This document shows, piece by piece, positions 9,000 to 18,683 of a stretch of DNA of 64,000 bases. A program made the translations under genes and the position numbers. The stretch is from Paracoccaceae bacterium. Lineage in GTDB: Bacteria > Pseudomonadota > Alphaproteobacteria > Rhodobacterales > Rhodobacteraceae. Positions within the stretch are counted from its first letter, which is position 1, and the number at the start of each line of letters is the position of its first letter. The notes below the pieces were generated by a model, which did not search any database, was not told the DNA's origin, and saw only the letters and a program-made list of their open reading frames with translations. The stretch spans positions 124,001 through 188,000 of the forward strand of contig JANSYL010000001.1 of the NCBI GenBank assembly GCA_024742455.1, written 5' to 3'.

Positions 9000-10529
9000 A
9001 TGTGGATTAGGGCCGCCCTGATCCTCTGTGCTGTTACGGCACCGCTGGCCGCGCAGGAGGCCGCGCCGCCCGACCTGGCGCTGCCCGAAGGGGATGGGCT
9101 GTCGACGCCGGACTGGTTGTCCGACACGTTGACCCGGCCCCATGCCGATGTCGCGACCTCGGTCGACGTGCCCGACATAACGGTCACCCCGCTGGGGGCC
9201 GTGGCGCTGGACGGTGTCGGCGTTTTGCCCACGACCATCACCGGGCTTCCGCGCGGGCTTTGGGGCCAGTCCGAAACCGACACGCTGGTCCGCCTGATCC
9301 AGGCCCAGCCCCTGCAGGGCCTGCCCGCGATGCAGGCCTTCACCCAGACGCTCGTTCTGGCCGAACTCGATCCCCCGGCAGGCCAGACCGGCGCCGAAGG
9401 CAGGCTGTTTCTGGCCCGGCTGGACATGTTGCTGGCGCGCGGCGCGCTCGACCCCGCGCAGGCGCTGATCGACCGGGCCGGTCCCGCCAACCCCGAGGTG
9501 TTCCGCCGCTGGTTCGATGTGGGGCTTCTGACCGATCATGTCGCCCGCCCCTGCGCCGCGATGGAGGCAAGCCCCGATATCGCCCCCACCTTCCCGGCGC
9601 GTATCTTCTGCCTTTCGCGCTCGGGCGACTGGGCGGCGGCGGCGTTGTCGCTGGGCACCGGGGCGGCGCTGGGCCGGATCACCGAGGACGAGGCCGACCT
9701 GATCGCCCGGTTCCTCGACCCCGAACTGTTCGAAGGCGAAGACCCGCTGCCCCCCGACCCCGCGATCACGCCCCTGCGGTTCCAGATGCGCGTGGCGCTG
9801 GGCGAACGGCCCGACACCACCGACCTGCCGCTGGCCTTCGCCCATGCCGACCTGTCGCCCCTTGCGGGCTGGCGGGCGCAGGTGGACGCCGCCGAACGGC
9901 TGATGCGGGCGGGTGCGATCGAACCCACCCAGTGGCTGGCCATCGCCACCGACCGGGTGCCCTCGGCCTCGGGCGCGGTCTGGGACCGGCTGCGCGCGCT
10001 GCAGGCCTTCGATACCGCGATCCTTGCAGGTGATCTGGCCGAGGTGACGCGCCGCATTGGCCCCGCCGCCAATGCCATCGCCGAGGCCCATATGGAGGTC
10101 GCCTTCGCCGAGCTTTACGCCGAGCTTCTGGCGCGCCTGCCCCTGACCAGCGAGGCCGCGCGTCTGGCGCGGCGCATCGCCTTGCTGTCACCCGATTACG
10201 AACGGGCGGCGCAGCGGATGGCACCCGATACCGCGATGGAACGGCTGGCCGTCGATATCGCACGCGGCCTTCCCGCGACGCCGCCCGACGGGGCCGACGG
10301 GCGCAGGCGCGCCATCGCCGCCGCCTTCACCGCCCCCCTGCCCGGCCACCGATACGGCTGGTTCATCGAGAACGACCGGCTGGGTGAGGCGCTGCTGCGC
10401 GCGGCGCTAGTGCTGTCGGCGCCCGAGGCCGATCTCGACGACCTGACCGATGCGCTGGTGCTGTTCCGCGCGGTCGGGCTGGAGGACGTGGCCCGGCGCG
10501 CGGCGCTGCAGCTGCTTCTGACGGGTTGA
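9000..10529 (+). CDS. Secreted protein of unknown function (509 aa)
   Basis: The ATG at 9000 gives a signal peptide MWIRAALILCAVTAPLAAQE with cleavage near AAQ/E. The remainder is acidic, Ala/Leu/Asp-rich and alpha-helical looking, with helix-turn-helix-like periodicity (for example RLFLARLDMLLARGALDPAQ), suggesting an alpha-solenoid or TPR-like fold. I recognise no catalytic motif. A longer frame starts at 8790 but the extra N-terminus is the out-of-frame shadow of the 44-aa peptide. It is followed after 3 nt by xerD, so probably part of one operon 8863-13461. Confidence 0.8.
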   Translation: MWIRAALILCAVTAPLAAQEAAPPDLALPEGDGLSTPDWLSDTLTRPHADVATSVDVPDITVTPLGAVALDGVGVLPTTITGLPRGLWGQSETDTLVRLIQAQPLQGLPAMQAFTQTLVLAELDPPAGQTGAEGRLFLARLDMLLARGALDPAQALIDRAGPANPEVFRRWFDVGLLTDHVARPCAAMEASPDIAPTFPARIFCLSRSGDWAAAALSLGTGAALGRITEDEADLIARFLDPELFEGEDPLPPDPAITPLRFQMRVALGERPDTTDLPLAFAHADLSPLAGWRAQVDAAERLMRAGAIEPTQWLAIATDRVPSASGAVWDRLRALQAFDTAILAGDLAEVTRRIGPAANAIAEAHMEVAFAELYAELLARLPLTSEAARLARRIALLSPDYERAAQRMAPDTAMERLAVDIARGLPATPPDGADGRRRAIAAAFTAPLPGHRYGWFIENDRLGEALLRAALVLSAPEADLDDLTDALVLFRAVGLEDVARRAALQLLLTG

Positions 10530-10532
10530 CCG

Positions 10533-11477
10533 GTGTCGCCCCCGTCCGATGACAGGCTTTGGGTGGCGGGGTTTCTGGATGCCCTAGCCGCTGAACGCGG
10601 CATCGCCCGCAACACGCAGCTGGCCTATGCCCGTGATCTTGCCGATTTCACCGGCTGGCTTGCGGGGCAGGACACGGCGCTTGCCATGGCCAGCCGCCAG
10701 ACGGTCGAGGATTACCTCGCGCATCTTGACGCGCAGGGCATGTCGACGGCGACGCGGGCGCGCCGGTTGTCGGCCATAAAGGGCCTGTTCCGGTTCGCGC
10801 GCGAGGAAGGCTGGCGCGCCGATGATCCCGCGATCGCGCTGCGCGGCCCGGCCCGGGCCCGTCGCCTGCCCGCCACGCTCAGCCCCGCCGATGTGGACCG
10901 CCTGCTGGCCGCCGCCGAAACCCATGGCCGGACCGAGGGCGACAGGCTGCGCAGCGCCTGCCTGATGCAGGTCCTTTATGCCACCGGGCTGCGGGTGAGC
11001 GAGCTTGTCTCGCTCCCGGTGGCGGCGGTGCGGGGCGACCCGGCGCTGATCCTAGTGCGCGGCAAGGGCGACAAGGACAGGATGGTGCCCCTGACGCCGG
11101 CCGCGAAATCCGCGCTTGCGGCCTGGCTGGTCCATCGGGACCGGGCCGAAACCGTCCGGCAGGCCGAAACCGGCGCCCGCCCTTCGTCCTATCTGTTTCC
11201 GTCCTCGGGCAAGGCCGGGCACCTGACGCGGGTGCGCTTCTATACCCTGATCAAGGATATCGCCGTCGCCGCCGGGGTTTCGCCCGCCACCGTGACACCG
11301 CATGCCATGCGCCACGCCTTCGCCACGCATCTGTTGCAGAACGGGGCCGATCTGCGCGCGATCCAGACGCTTCTGGGCCATGCCGATATCGCCACGACCG
11401 AGATCTACACTCATGTTCTCGACGAACGGCTCAGGGCGCTGGTGCTGGAAAAACATCCGCTGGCCGAGGACCCCTGA
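10533..11477 (+). CDS. xerD: Tyrosine recombinase XerD
   Basis: 314 aa, GTG start at 10533, 3 nt after the previous stop. Site-specific recombinase that would resolve chromosome dimers at dif with XerC under FtsK control. It has an N-terminal SAM-like core-binding domain (about 5-95) and a catalytic domain with all key residues: Arg in ATGLRVSEL, Lys in GKGDKDRMVPL, the His-x-x-Arg box HAMRHAFATHLL, His in LGHADI and the nucleophile Tyr in TEIYTHV. XerD is favoured over XerC from the proximity to aroK/aroB seen in relatives, but the two paralogs are hard to separate by eye. Confidence 0.88.
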   Translation: MSPPSDDRLWVAGFLDALAAERGIARNTQLAYARDLADFTGWLAGQDTALAMASRQTVEDYLAHLDAQGMSTATRARRLSAIKGLFRFAREEGWRADDPAIALRGPARARRLPATLSPADVDRLLAAAETHGRTEGDRLRSACLMQVLYATGLRVSELVSLPVAAVRGDPALILVRGKGDKDRMVPLTPAAKSALAAWLVHRDRAETVRQAETGARPSSYLFPSSGKAGHLTRVRFYTLIKDIAVAAGVSPATVTPHAMRHAFATHLLQNGADLRAIQTLLGHADIATTEIYTHVLDERLRALVLEKHPLAEDP

Positions 11478-11545
11478 GGTCCGCCGCCTGCGCGCCGGGC
11501 ACCGTCCCCCTTGAACGCCCCCCCACGCATCCCCATAACCCGCGC

Positions 11546-12865
11546 ATGGATACATCCCAACTCAGTGCCGCGCTGGCCGAACCCGCCACCTGGATCACCG
11601 CAGGCGTGATCGTGTTCCTGCTGGTCTGTTCGGGCTTTTTCTCGGGCTCGGAAACCGCGCTGACCGCCGCCTCTCGCGGGCGGTTGCGTAACCTTGTCGA
11701 CAAGGGCGACCGGCTGTCAAAGGGCGCCGAAAAGGCGCTTGTGCTGAAGGAAGACAATGAACGCCTGATCGGCGGTATCCTTCTGGGCAACAACCTGGCC
11801 AATATCCTGGCGACCTCGCTGGCCACGGCGCTGTTCACCGCGCTTGTGGGCGAAGGCGGGGTGGCGGCGGCGACGCTGGTGATGACGGCACTGGTGTTGA
11901 TCTTCGCCGAGGTGCTGCCGAAAACCTACGCCATCAACAGCCCCGAAAGCACCGCCGCCCGGGTGGCCCGGCCCATCAACATCATCATCTCGGTTCTTGC
12001 GCCCGCCGTCGCCGCCGTGCGCGTGATCGTGCGTGGCGTGCTGCGCCCCTTCGGCGTGCGGATCGAGGCGGGTGAAAACATGCTGTCGGTGCATGAGGAA
12101 ATCGCGGGCGCCCTGTCGATCGCGCAGGCCGAGGGTGCGGTGGAAAAGGAACAGCGTGACCGGCTTCTGGGCGCGCTCGACCTGCATGAACGCACGGTCG
12201 AGGAGATCATGCTGCACCGGTCGGGCATCGAGATGATCGACGCCGACGCGGCCCCCGACGCGATCCTGGACCAGGCGCTGCAATCGACCCATACCCGGCT
12301 GCCGGTCTACCGGGGCGACAAGGAAAACGTCATCGGCCTGGTGCATGCCAAGGACCTTCTGCGCGCCATCCACCGGCTGACCCGGGGCGAGGATGCGCCG
12401 GGGCTGACCGGGTTCAAGATCACCGATGTGGCGGTGAAGCCCTATTTCATCCCCGAAACCACCACGCTCGACGACCAGCTGCGCCAGTTCCTGCGCCGCC
12501 ACACCCATTTCGCACTTGTGGTCGATGAATACGGTGCGCTCAGGGGACTGATCACGCTCGAGGATATCCTCGAGGAAATCGTGGGCGAGATCACCGATGA
12601 ATTCGACAAGCCCGATGCGCCGGTTCTGAAACCCGGGGCCGATGGCAATTACCTGATCGACGGCGCGATGACGATCCGCGACCTCAACCGCGCCACCGAC
12701 TGGACGCTGCCCGACGAAGAGGCGAACACCGTCGCGGGCCTCGTGATCCACGAGGCGCAGACGATCCCGTCCGAGGGACAGTGTTTCAGCTTTCACGGCT
12801 TCCGCTTCGAAGTGGCCGCGCGTGACCGCAACCGCCTGACCAAGCTGAAAATCCGCAAGCTGTGA
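11546..12865 (+). CDS. HlyC/CorC (CNNM-CBS) family membrane protein
   Basis: 439 aa. It has an N-terminal CNNM/DUF21 membrane domain with about four helices (first ITAGVIVFLLVCSGFFSGSE, residues 14-33; contains the FSGSETALTAASR signature). A cytoplasmic CBS-domain pair follows: EEIMLHRSGIEMID to GLVHAKDLLRAI, then AVKPYFIPETT to GLITLEDILEEIVGEI. A C-terminal CorC_HlyC domain ends RFEVAARDRNRLTKLKI. Members are linked to Mg2+/Co2+ efflux or resistance; substrate not provable here. Its stop overlaps the next GTG start. Confidence 0.9.
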   Translation: MDTSQLSAALAEPATWITAGVIVFLLVCSGFFSGSETALTAASRGRLRNLVDKGDRLSKGAEKALVLKEDNERLIGGILLGNNLANILATSLATALFTALVGEGGVAAATLVMTALVLIFAEVLPKTYAINSPESTAARVARPINIIISVLAPAVAAVRVIVRGVLRPFGVRIEAGENMLSVHEEIAGALSIAQAEGAVEKEQRDRLLGALDLHERTVEEIMLHRSGIEMIDADAAPDAILDQALQSTHTRLPVYRGDKENVIGLVHAKDLLRAIHRLTRGEDAPGLTGFKITDVAVKPYFIPETTTLDDQLRQFLRRHTHFALVVDEYGALRGLITLEDILEEIVGEITDEFDKPDAPVLKPGADGNYLIDGAMTIRDLNRATDWTLPDEEANTVAGLVIHEAQTIPSEGQCFSFHGFRFEVAARDRNRLTKLKIRKL

Positions 12866-13461
12866 GCCGCGGAAAGGCCAGCGCCGGGCCCACCGTCATC
12901 GTACTGGCTGCCGGGCGCGGCACGCGCATGCGCGGGGCCGACAAGATGCTGGAAAAGGTCGGGGGCGACCCGGTGATCCGGGTCATGGCCGCACGCGCGT
13001 TGAAATGCGGCCCCACGCGGGTGGTGATCGCGGCCGATCAGGACGCGCGGCGCGCGGCGCTGCAGGGGCTGGATGCCGAGGTGATCGAGATCGCCGCGGG
13101 CGGCGGCATGGGCGACAGCATCGCGGCGGGGGCGGCGGGTCTTGCCGGCCCGGCCCTGGTCCTGCCCGCCGACATGCCGGGCCTGCGCGCCAATGACCTG
13201 TACCTCCTGATCGGTCTGCACCGGCACGCGCCGGGCGCCATCCTGCGCGGCTGCGATGCGGCGGGCGCGCCCGGCCACCCGGTCCTGTTTCCTGCCGATC
13301 TTGTAAAGGAACTGTCCGGGCTGACCGGCGATACCGGCGCACGCAATGTCCTGAAAAAACATGGCGCCCGCGTTCACCTGGTCCCGCTCGGGGGCGACCG
13401 GGCCACCCGCGATCTCGACACGCCCGAGGATTGGGCGGCCTGGCGCGCCGGCGGGGCCTGA
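12862..13461 (+). CDS. MobA-like nucleotidyltransferase family protein
   Basis: 199 aa, GTG start overlapping the previous stop by 4 nt. N-terminal nucleotide-binding loop VLAAGRGTRMRGADKML is the MobA/GlmU/MocA-type GxGxRM signature. LPADMPGLRANDL carries the metal-binding Asp, and GHPVLFPADLVKEL with RDLDTPEDW completes the fold. Could be a molybdenum-cofactor cytidylyl- or guanylyl-transferase (MocA/MobA) or a sugar-nucleotide enzyme; no molybdenum-enzyme genes are nearby to decide. Confidence 0.82.
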   Translation: MSRGKASAGPTVIVLAAGRGTRMRGADKMLEKVGGDPVIRVMAARALKCGPTRVVIAADQDARRAALQGLDAEVIEIAAGGGMGDSIAAGAAGLAGPALVLPADMPGLRANDLYLLIGLHRHAPGAILRGCDAAGAPGHPVLFPADLVKELSGLTGDTGARNVLKKHGARVHLVPLGGDRATRDLDTPEDWAAWRAGGA

Positions 13462-13475
13462 AGGACGCCGAAGAA

Positions 13476-13501
13476 AAAGGGCGGCCCTGAGACCGCCCTT
13501 T
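13476..13501. terminator. Bidirectional intrinsic terminator
   Basis: Perfect 9-bp stem AAAGGGCGG / CCGCCCTTT with an 8-nt loop, flanked by A-rich sequence on the left and TTT on the right. It sits between convergent genes (nucleotidyltransferase and the RTX/Hint gene) and can serve both. Confidence 0.85.
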
Positions 13502-13523
13502 CCCCAAGTCATCCGTGACCGCT

Positions 13524-16500
13524 TCAGACTTTGAGCAATTTCGCCTCATAGGATTTCAGCGACCGGCGCGCGGCGGCGTAATCCTCGATACCTTCGCGGG
13601 TCTGCAGTTCGGGGAAGATCGCGAAAATCTCCTCGCGCTGGGCATCGCCGATATCGGCGAGGTTCTGATCGCCCGGCTGGAAGCTTTCGGTCCAGGCCCC
13701 GTCCGACAGCACCACCTCGTGCCGGTCGAAGAGGAAATGGATATAGGTGGTTTCCACCGCGCCCAGCTGCAGCACCGACCGGTCGTTGACCAGGTGCTTG
13801 GCCGCGACCAGAACCTCGCTTTCCTCGAAATGCAGCTGCGGCGCCTCGCCTGTCATCAGCACGCGGTGCTGCGGGCTGACCACCATGTCGCGTTCGGGCA
13901 GGTTCGGCCCGAGCGCGCCGGCCCTGATCAGGATCGGCCGCAGGTTCGCCGCGATCGCCAATTTCTCGGCCGACATGGTGCGCGCCCCGGTCCAGCGGAT
14001 TTCCTGGATGCCGTTGTCGCGGGTGATGATCCGGTCGCCTTCGCGCAGATCCTCGACCGGAACCTGGCCCATTGGCGTGGCGATCAGCGTGCCCGGCGTG
14101 AAGCAGGGGATGACATCCTCGATCTCCTTGAAGATCAGCTCGCCCTTGACGATCGTCTTGGCGGCGTCCTCATAGAACACCACGCGCCCGCTTTCGCCCG
14201 AGGTGCCGGTGGGGTCGATGCTGTCTTCCTTGAAGATCTTGAGCGGCCCGGAATCCGACAGGTCCAGCACGTCGATATCGCCGTCACCGGGATCCTCGCC
14301 GCCAATGACGAGATCGCCGATGCCTTCATCGTAATCGTCGCCATAGATCGGGTCGGTGAAGACACCCACGTCGAAGGTATCGTTGCCGGTCCCGCCCTTC
14401 AGCGTGTCGGCGCCCTGCCCGCCGATGATGCTGTCATCGCCCGAGCCGCCCTCGATACTGTCATCGTCGATGCCGCCATCCAGCGTGTCATCGCCCGACC
14501 CGCCCTTGATGGTGTCGTTGTCGTCTTCGCCCAGAACACTGTCATTGCCCGCTCCGGCCACGATGGAATCGTCGCCATTGTCGAGGATCGGGTCATTGAG
14601 CGCCGGGTTGTTGTTTTCGTCGATCAGGTTGGCAAGGTCGGTGACATTGCCGATGCCGCCGATGATCGTGTCATCGCCCGCACCCGCATCCACCGTGTCG
14701 GACCCTTCCCCGAGGATGATCGAGTCATTGCCCGACCCGGTGGTGACAAGGTCATCGTCAAAGCCCGCGTCGATGGTGTTGTCGCCATCGCCCGCATTGA
14801 TCACGTCCTCGTCGTCGCCGGTGGTGATGCTGTCATTGCCCGCGCCGGTGGTCACCGTGTCGCGGTCGTCGAAGATCGAGCCGGGGGGCACGCTGTCGGT
14901 GTCGGCATCGCCCGGCACATTCGGGAACCCGCGATCCGGCAGGCCGGTGATCCCGGTGTCGATGGTGTTGTTGCCATCACTGTCGGTGACCGAATCCGAC
15001 CCCGAGCTGCCGGTGATCTTGTCGTCCCCGGCCCCGCCATCCAGCGTGTCGTCGCCCGACCCGCCGGTCAGCGTGTCGTTGCCGGCACCGCCCAGGATGC
15101 TGTCATCGCCTTCGGCCCCGCCCATCGAATCGTCGCCGTCGCCGCCGTCGATCGTGTCGTTGCCCTCGTCGCCGCGCAGTTCATCGTTGCCCGCGCCGCC
15201 TTCGACCAGATCGTCGCCTTCGTTGCCGCGCAGGTCATCATCGCCGTCGCCGCCGCGCACCACGTCGCTGCCCGTGCCGCCGGTGATGACATCGTCATCA
15301 AGGCCGCCATCCAGCGTGTCGTTGCCGTCGCCGCCCGCGATGGTGTCATCGTCGTCACCACTGAAGACCACATCATTGCCCGCACCCGCATCGATGCTGT
15401 CTCGGTCGTTGCCGGGGTTCGGGTCGGTGGCGTCATCTTCTTCGTAGATGTTGCCGCCATCCTCGTTGCCGAAGATGGTGTCGTTGCCGGACCCGCCGGT
15501 GATGGTGTCACTGCCCTCGCCGCCTTCGACGAAATCAGCCCCGCCGCCGGCATTGACGCTGTCATCGTCAAAGCCCGCATCGATCGTGTCGTTGCCGCCA
15601 CCGGCATTGATCGTGTCGTCGTCATCGCCGGTCGAGATGCTGTCATTGCCGCCGCCGGTGGTGACGCTGTCGCGGTCGTCATTGGGGTCGGGATCGGCAG
15701 GCAGACCGTCGCCCGGGAAATCCTGATCGGGCGCGCCGACCGGGCCGGACACGATGGTGTTGTTGCCCGACAGGTCGGTGATCGTGTCATTGCCGCTGAC
15801 ATCGCCGGGGTCACCGGCCACCTGCACAAGGCTGACCTTGTCGATGGAGGCGCCGAAATTGTCCTCGGTGCCGGTGCCTTCGAATTCAAGCCGGTTGTTG
15901 CCGTTCCCGGCCCCGCCCACCAGATCGAAGGTATAGGTGTCCATCGTGCCCGGGTTCGGGTCGATCTGGCCGACCAGTTCACCGCCCCAGTAGACATTGA
16001 CCAGGTTCTCGCCCGGGCCGGACTGGCTCAGGAAATCGCCGTCGCCCGCATCAAAGGTCAGCTTGTAGGTCTCGCCATCGACGATGCCCTGCACATCCTG
16101 GCCCACCCGCACATTGCCGGGCGACCGGTCGAGGTCCAGCCAGTTGTTGCCATCGGTCGGGTTGACCCCGCCGCGGCCATCATTGTGGATGTCGAAATCC
16201 TCGCCGGTATCCTCGGTCCAGCCGGGAATGCCGGTATCGGCGCGGAACCCGTAGCCGGTCGCGGCGGCGCCGGTGGTGTCTTCGAAGGACCCGTTGACGA
16301 TCAGGTTCGGGCCCAGAACGGTGCCCTCGGGCGGGCTGTCGCCGAACAGGGTGTCGTTGCCGATGCCCCCATCAATGCTGTCATCGCCGCCTTCGCCGAA
16401 GATCAGGTCGTCGCCGTCTTCGCCAAGCAACGTGTCATCGCCCGGCTCACCGTCATCGGCCGTGACCACGTCGAAATAGACATCGGTGATGTTGATGCCG

Positions 16501-18683
16501 GTGTTGTTCGGCCCGTCCATGTCATGCTGGATCTCGATCCGGCTGACGGGGCCGGGGATTTCCACCAGGATCGAATAATTCGGGCTGTTGTCGTCTTCAT
16601 AGCCGCCATTGCTGTCGGCGGTGTCATTACCGGGCACACCATCGGTGTCGCTGAGCGTCAGGTTCGCGCCTGCGGTCAGTTCGATCTCGATCGGGTTGCC
16701 GCCCGCGTCGAAGGCCTTGATCCGCACGATGCCGTCGCCGTCGATATCGTTGATGCGGAAATCGACGTTTTCAACGGGCTGGCTGAAATCCAGCCGGTAA
16801 TCGCCCTCGTTGCCCTGCCCGTTCAGGATCGAATTGAACGAGCTGTTGTCGTCGATCGTCTCGCCGCCGGTGTCGATGCCCGCGACGTTCTGGTCGGTAT
16901 TCTCGAACGTGTTGGTGACGCCCGCATCCGATTTCAGGATCGAAAACGTCACATCGACCGACCCGGTGTTCTGCATGAACCCAGTGATCGCGTCGCCGTT
17001 CTCGATCGGGTTGGGGTCGTTGGCCAGATCCCATTCAAAGCTTTCGCGCGTGGTGCTGGTTTCCGCCCCGCCGCTGTCGCCGAAAATGGTGTCGTTTCCG
17101 GTGCCGCCCTCGACGCTGTCATCGCCCGAGCCTGCAAAGACCAGATCATCGCCGTTTTCCGACAGGATCGTGTCATTGCCGCCCTTGGCATCAACCACGT
17201 CATCATCATTGCCGGCCTGGTTGTCGCCCGCGTCGATGCTGTCGCCGTCCGGATCGCCGTCATAGGCCAGGTCGATCAGGTCATCGCCCGCCGTGCCTTC
17301 GACCACGAAATCGCCTGACGGGGCGGCCTTGTCGTAGATCGCCACATACGAGATCTTGCCGTCGAAGAATTCCTCGAGGTGGTTAGCGGAATTGTCGTCG
17401 GAAAAGATCGAGCTTGCGCCGATGACAAAGGGTTCGGAGGTCGAGCCGTTGTCGATGGTCAGCTTGTCGTCGATTTCTTCTTCATAGGTCGTGCCCTGGG
17501 TCAGGTTCTCGACCTTGAAAAACCCGTTCTCGCCATCCTTGTCCCAGGCATAGGTGACGCGGACATCGTCACCCTTTTCGAAAAAGCCATCGGGTGTCTT
17601 GTAGAACTTGCTGTCGCTGTCGGTCTGGTGGCGCACCTCGACATTGCCGGCGGCATTGGCCCAGATCGTCAGGTGGCCGCCATCGTCAAAGCCCGTGCTG
17701 TCACGCGACAACAGCGTGCCGTCGCCCGACTGGCCCGCATCCTGTTTGAACACCAGTTCGATCCGGCCTTCGTCCAGTTGCCAATCCGGGTCGGGGCCGG
17801 CGACCATGTGGTCATTGTGGCCATCCAGAACCAGTTGCCCGTTGGCATCCTGCACCGCGCCGTTCTTGAGCGTGCCGTCCTCGTCGCCACCTTTCGGCGC
17901 GGTATCCTCGGCGGTGTTGTTGGTGCCGGGGGTCTCGAACTCCCACAGCGTCAGCATGTCATCGGTGGTGGTCGGCACGTAGTCGATCGGCGGTTCCGGC
18001 GCGGCGGGGCCGACGGGCTCGTTGTAGATGGCGACATAGTCCATCGTGCCCGTGAATTCCTTGTCGAACGGCCCCCCATCGTCCTTTTCACGCGCACCGA
18101 AGGTGAAGCTTTCATCGTCGTCATCACCGACATTCATGGTCAGGCCGGCGGTGTCGTCGGTTTCGGTGAAGCTTTCGCCGGTGGTGTGGTTCACCACATG
18201 CAGCGTGGCCCCCGCGTCCTTGTCCCAAGTGTACCAGACCTCGACATCGTCACCTTCCTTGAAGGTGTCCTTGTCGGTGGTCAGTTCCACCTCGGTGCCG
18301 TCGGGCATCAGGTGAAACACCTCGACCTCGCCATCCTTCGTCACGCGCAGGTCGAACAGGCCGTCGTCTTTCTTGCTGTCGTATTCGCCACGGCTGACCA
18401 GGGTATCGGGGCTGCCGCCGTTGTGGTCTTCCTGTTCGAAACGGACGCGGATCGTGCCCTTGTCGAGCGCTTCGAACACGTCGTCATTGCCATCGACCTC
18501 GAAGCGCGACTCATCCTGATCGGCGAGGTTCAGCTTGCCGCCCGAGGCGCTGGCTCCGTCGAAGAACATGCCGTTCTGCGCGACCCCGTCCGCAAGCCCG
18601 GTGTCCTGATCCTTGGCACCGTCTTCGAAATCCCAAAGGCCGACCAGCTTATCGACATTGGCAGGATCGTTGAACTGGGTCAT
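13524..18683 (-). CDS. LamG / RTX-repeat / Hint-domain secreted protein (1719 aa)
   Basis: The start at 18683 (MTQFNDPANVDKLVG) has a strong GGAG ribosome-binding site; an upstream Met at 18902 adds a basic extension and is rejected. Approximate architecture: two LamG/concanavalin-like domains (about 10-220 and 245-455). A short RTX block follows, then a beta-rich domain (about 548-745) and a few RTX repeats. A DUF642/CBM-like domain (about 788-957) starts NLIVNGSFED, and a long array of GGxGxDxhx calcium-binding repeats runs from about 960 to 1465. A C-terminal Hint domain (from about 1525) begins CFTPGTLIATPMG, with the HRVLMTG block near 1608. There is no N-terminal signal peptide, as expected for a type I secretion substrate; no T1SS genes are in the window. 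Likely an adhesin or surface-layer-like protein. Confidence 0.9.
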   Translation of the reverse strand: MTQFNDPANVDKLVGLWDFEDGAKDQDTGLADGVAQNGMFFDGASASGGKLNLADQDESRFEVDGNDDVFEALDKGTIRVRFEQEDHNGGSPDTLVSRGEYDSKKDDGLFDLRVTKDGEVEVFHLMPDGTEVELTTDKDTFKEGDDVEVWYTWDKDAGATLHVVNHTTGESFTETDDTAGLTMNVGDDDDESFTFGAREKDDGGPFDKEFTGTMDYVAIYNEPVGPAAPEPPIDYVPTTTDDMLTLWEFETPGTNNTAEDTAPKGGDEDGTLKNGAVQDANGQLVLDGHNDHMVAGPDPDWQLDEGRIELVFKQDAGQSGDGTLLSRDSTGFDDGGHLTIWANAAGNVEVRHQTDSDSKFYKTPDGFFEKGDDVRVTYAWDKDGENGFFKVENLTQGTTYEEEIDDKLTIDNGSTSEPFVIGASSIFSDDNSANHLEEFFDGKISYVAIYDKAAPSGDFVVEGTAGDDLIDLAYDGDPDGDSIDAGDNQAGNDDDVVDAKGGNDTILSENGDDLVFAGSGDDSVEGGTGNDTIFGDSGGAETSTTRESFEWDLANDPNPIENGDAITGFMQNTGSVDVTFSILKSDAGVTNTFENTDQNVAGIDTGGETIDDNSSFNSILNGQGNEGDYRLDFSQPVENVDFRINDIDGDGIVRIKAFDAGGNPIEIELTAGANLTLSDTDGVPGNDTADSNGGYEDDNSPNYSILVEIPGPVSRIEIQHDMDGPNNTGINITDVYFDVVTADDGEPGDDTLLGEDGDDLIFGEGGDDSIDGGIGNDTLFGDSPPEGTVLGPNLIVNGSFEDTTGAAATGYGFRADTGIPGWTEDTGEDFDIHNDGRGGVNPTDGNNWLDLDRSPGNVRVGQDVQGIVDGETYKLTFDAGDGDFLSQSGPGENLVNVYWGGELVGQIDPNPGTMDTYTFDLVGGAGNGNNRLEFEGTGTEDNFGASIDKVSLVQVAGDPGDVSGNDTITDLSGNNTIVSGPVGAPDQDFPGDGLPADPDPNDDRDSVTTGGGNDSISTGDDDDTINAGGGNDTIDAGFDDDSVNAGGGADFVEGGEGSDTITGGSGNDTIFGNEDGGNIYEEDDATDPNPGNDRDSIDAGAGNDVVFSGDDDDTIAGGDGNDTLDGGLDDDVITGGTGSDVVRGGDGDDDLRGNEGDDLVEGGAGNDELRGDEGNDTIDGGDGDDSMGGAEGDDSILGGAGNDTLTGGSGDDTLDGGAGDDKITGSSGSDSVTDSDGNNTIDTGITGLPDRGFPNVPGDADTDSVPPGSIFDDRDTVTTGAGNDSITTGDDEDVINAGDGDNTIDAGFDDDLVTTGSGNDSIILGEGSDTVDAGAGDDTIIGGIGNVTDLANLIDENNNPALNDPILDNGDDSIVAGAGNDSVLGEDDNDTIKGGSGDDTLDGGIDDDSIEGGSGDDSIIGGQGADTLKGGTGNDTFDVGVFTDPIYGDDYDEGIGDLVIGGEDPGDGDIDVLDLSDSGPLKIFKEDSIDPTGTSGESGRVVFYEDAAKTIVKGELIFKEIEDVIPCFTPGTLIATPMGQVPVEDLREGDRIITRDNGIQEIRWTGARTMSAEKLAIAANLRPILIRAGALGPNLPERDMVVSPQHRVLMTGEAPQLHFEESEVLVAAKHLVNDRSVLQLGAVETTYIHFLFDRHEVVLSDGAWTESFQPGDQNLADIGDAQREEIFAIFPELQTREGIEDYAAARRSLKSYEAKLLKV

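Noticed and set aside
11052-11555. Leftward 167-codon frame within xerD
   Set aside because: Lies inside the conserved XerD catalytic domain on the other strand and has no features.
14290-15800. Dense direct DNA repeats that could suggest a CRISPR or satellite array
   Set aside because: The repeats are in frame, of 9-residue periodicity and encode GGxGxDxhx calcium-binding motifs; there are no constant repeat-spacer units.
13515-17318. 1267-codon rightward open frame opposite the RTX/Hint gene
   Set aside because: It is the mirror of GC-rich Asp/Gly repeat codons; the protein is repetitive Ile/Val/Ala/Asp without domains, and the opposite strand has clear LamG, RTX and Hint domains.
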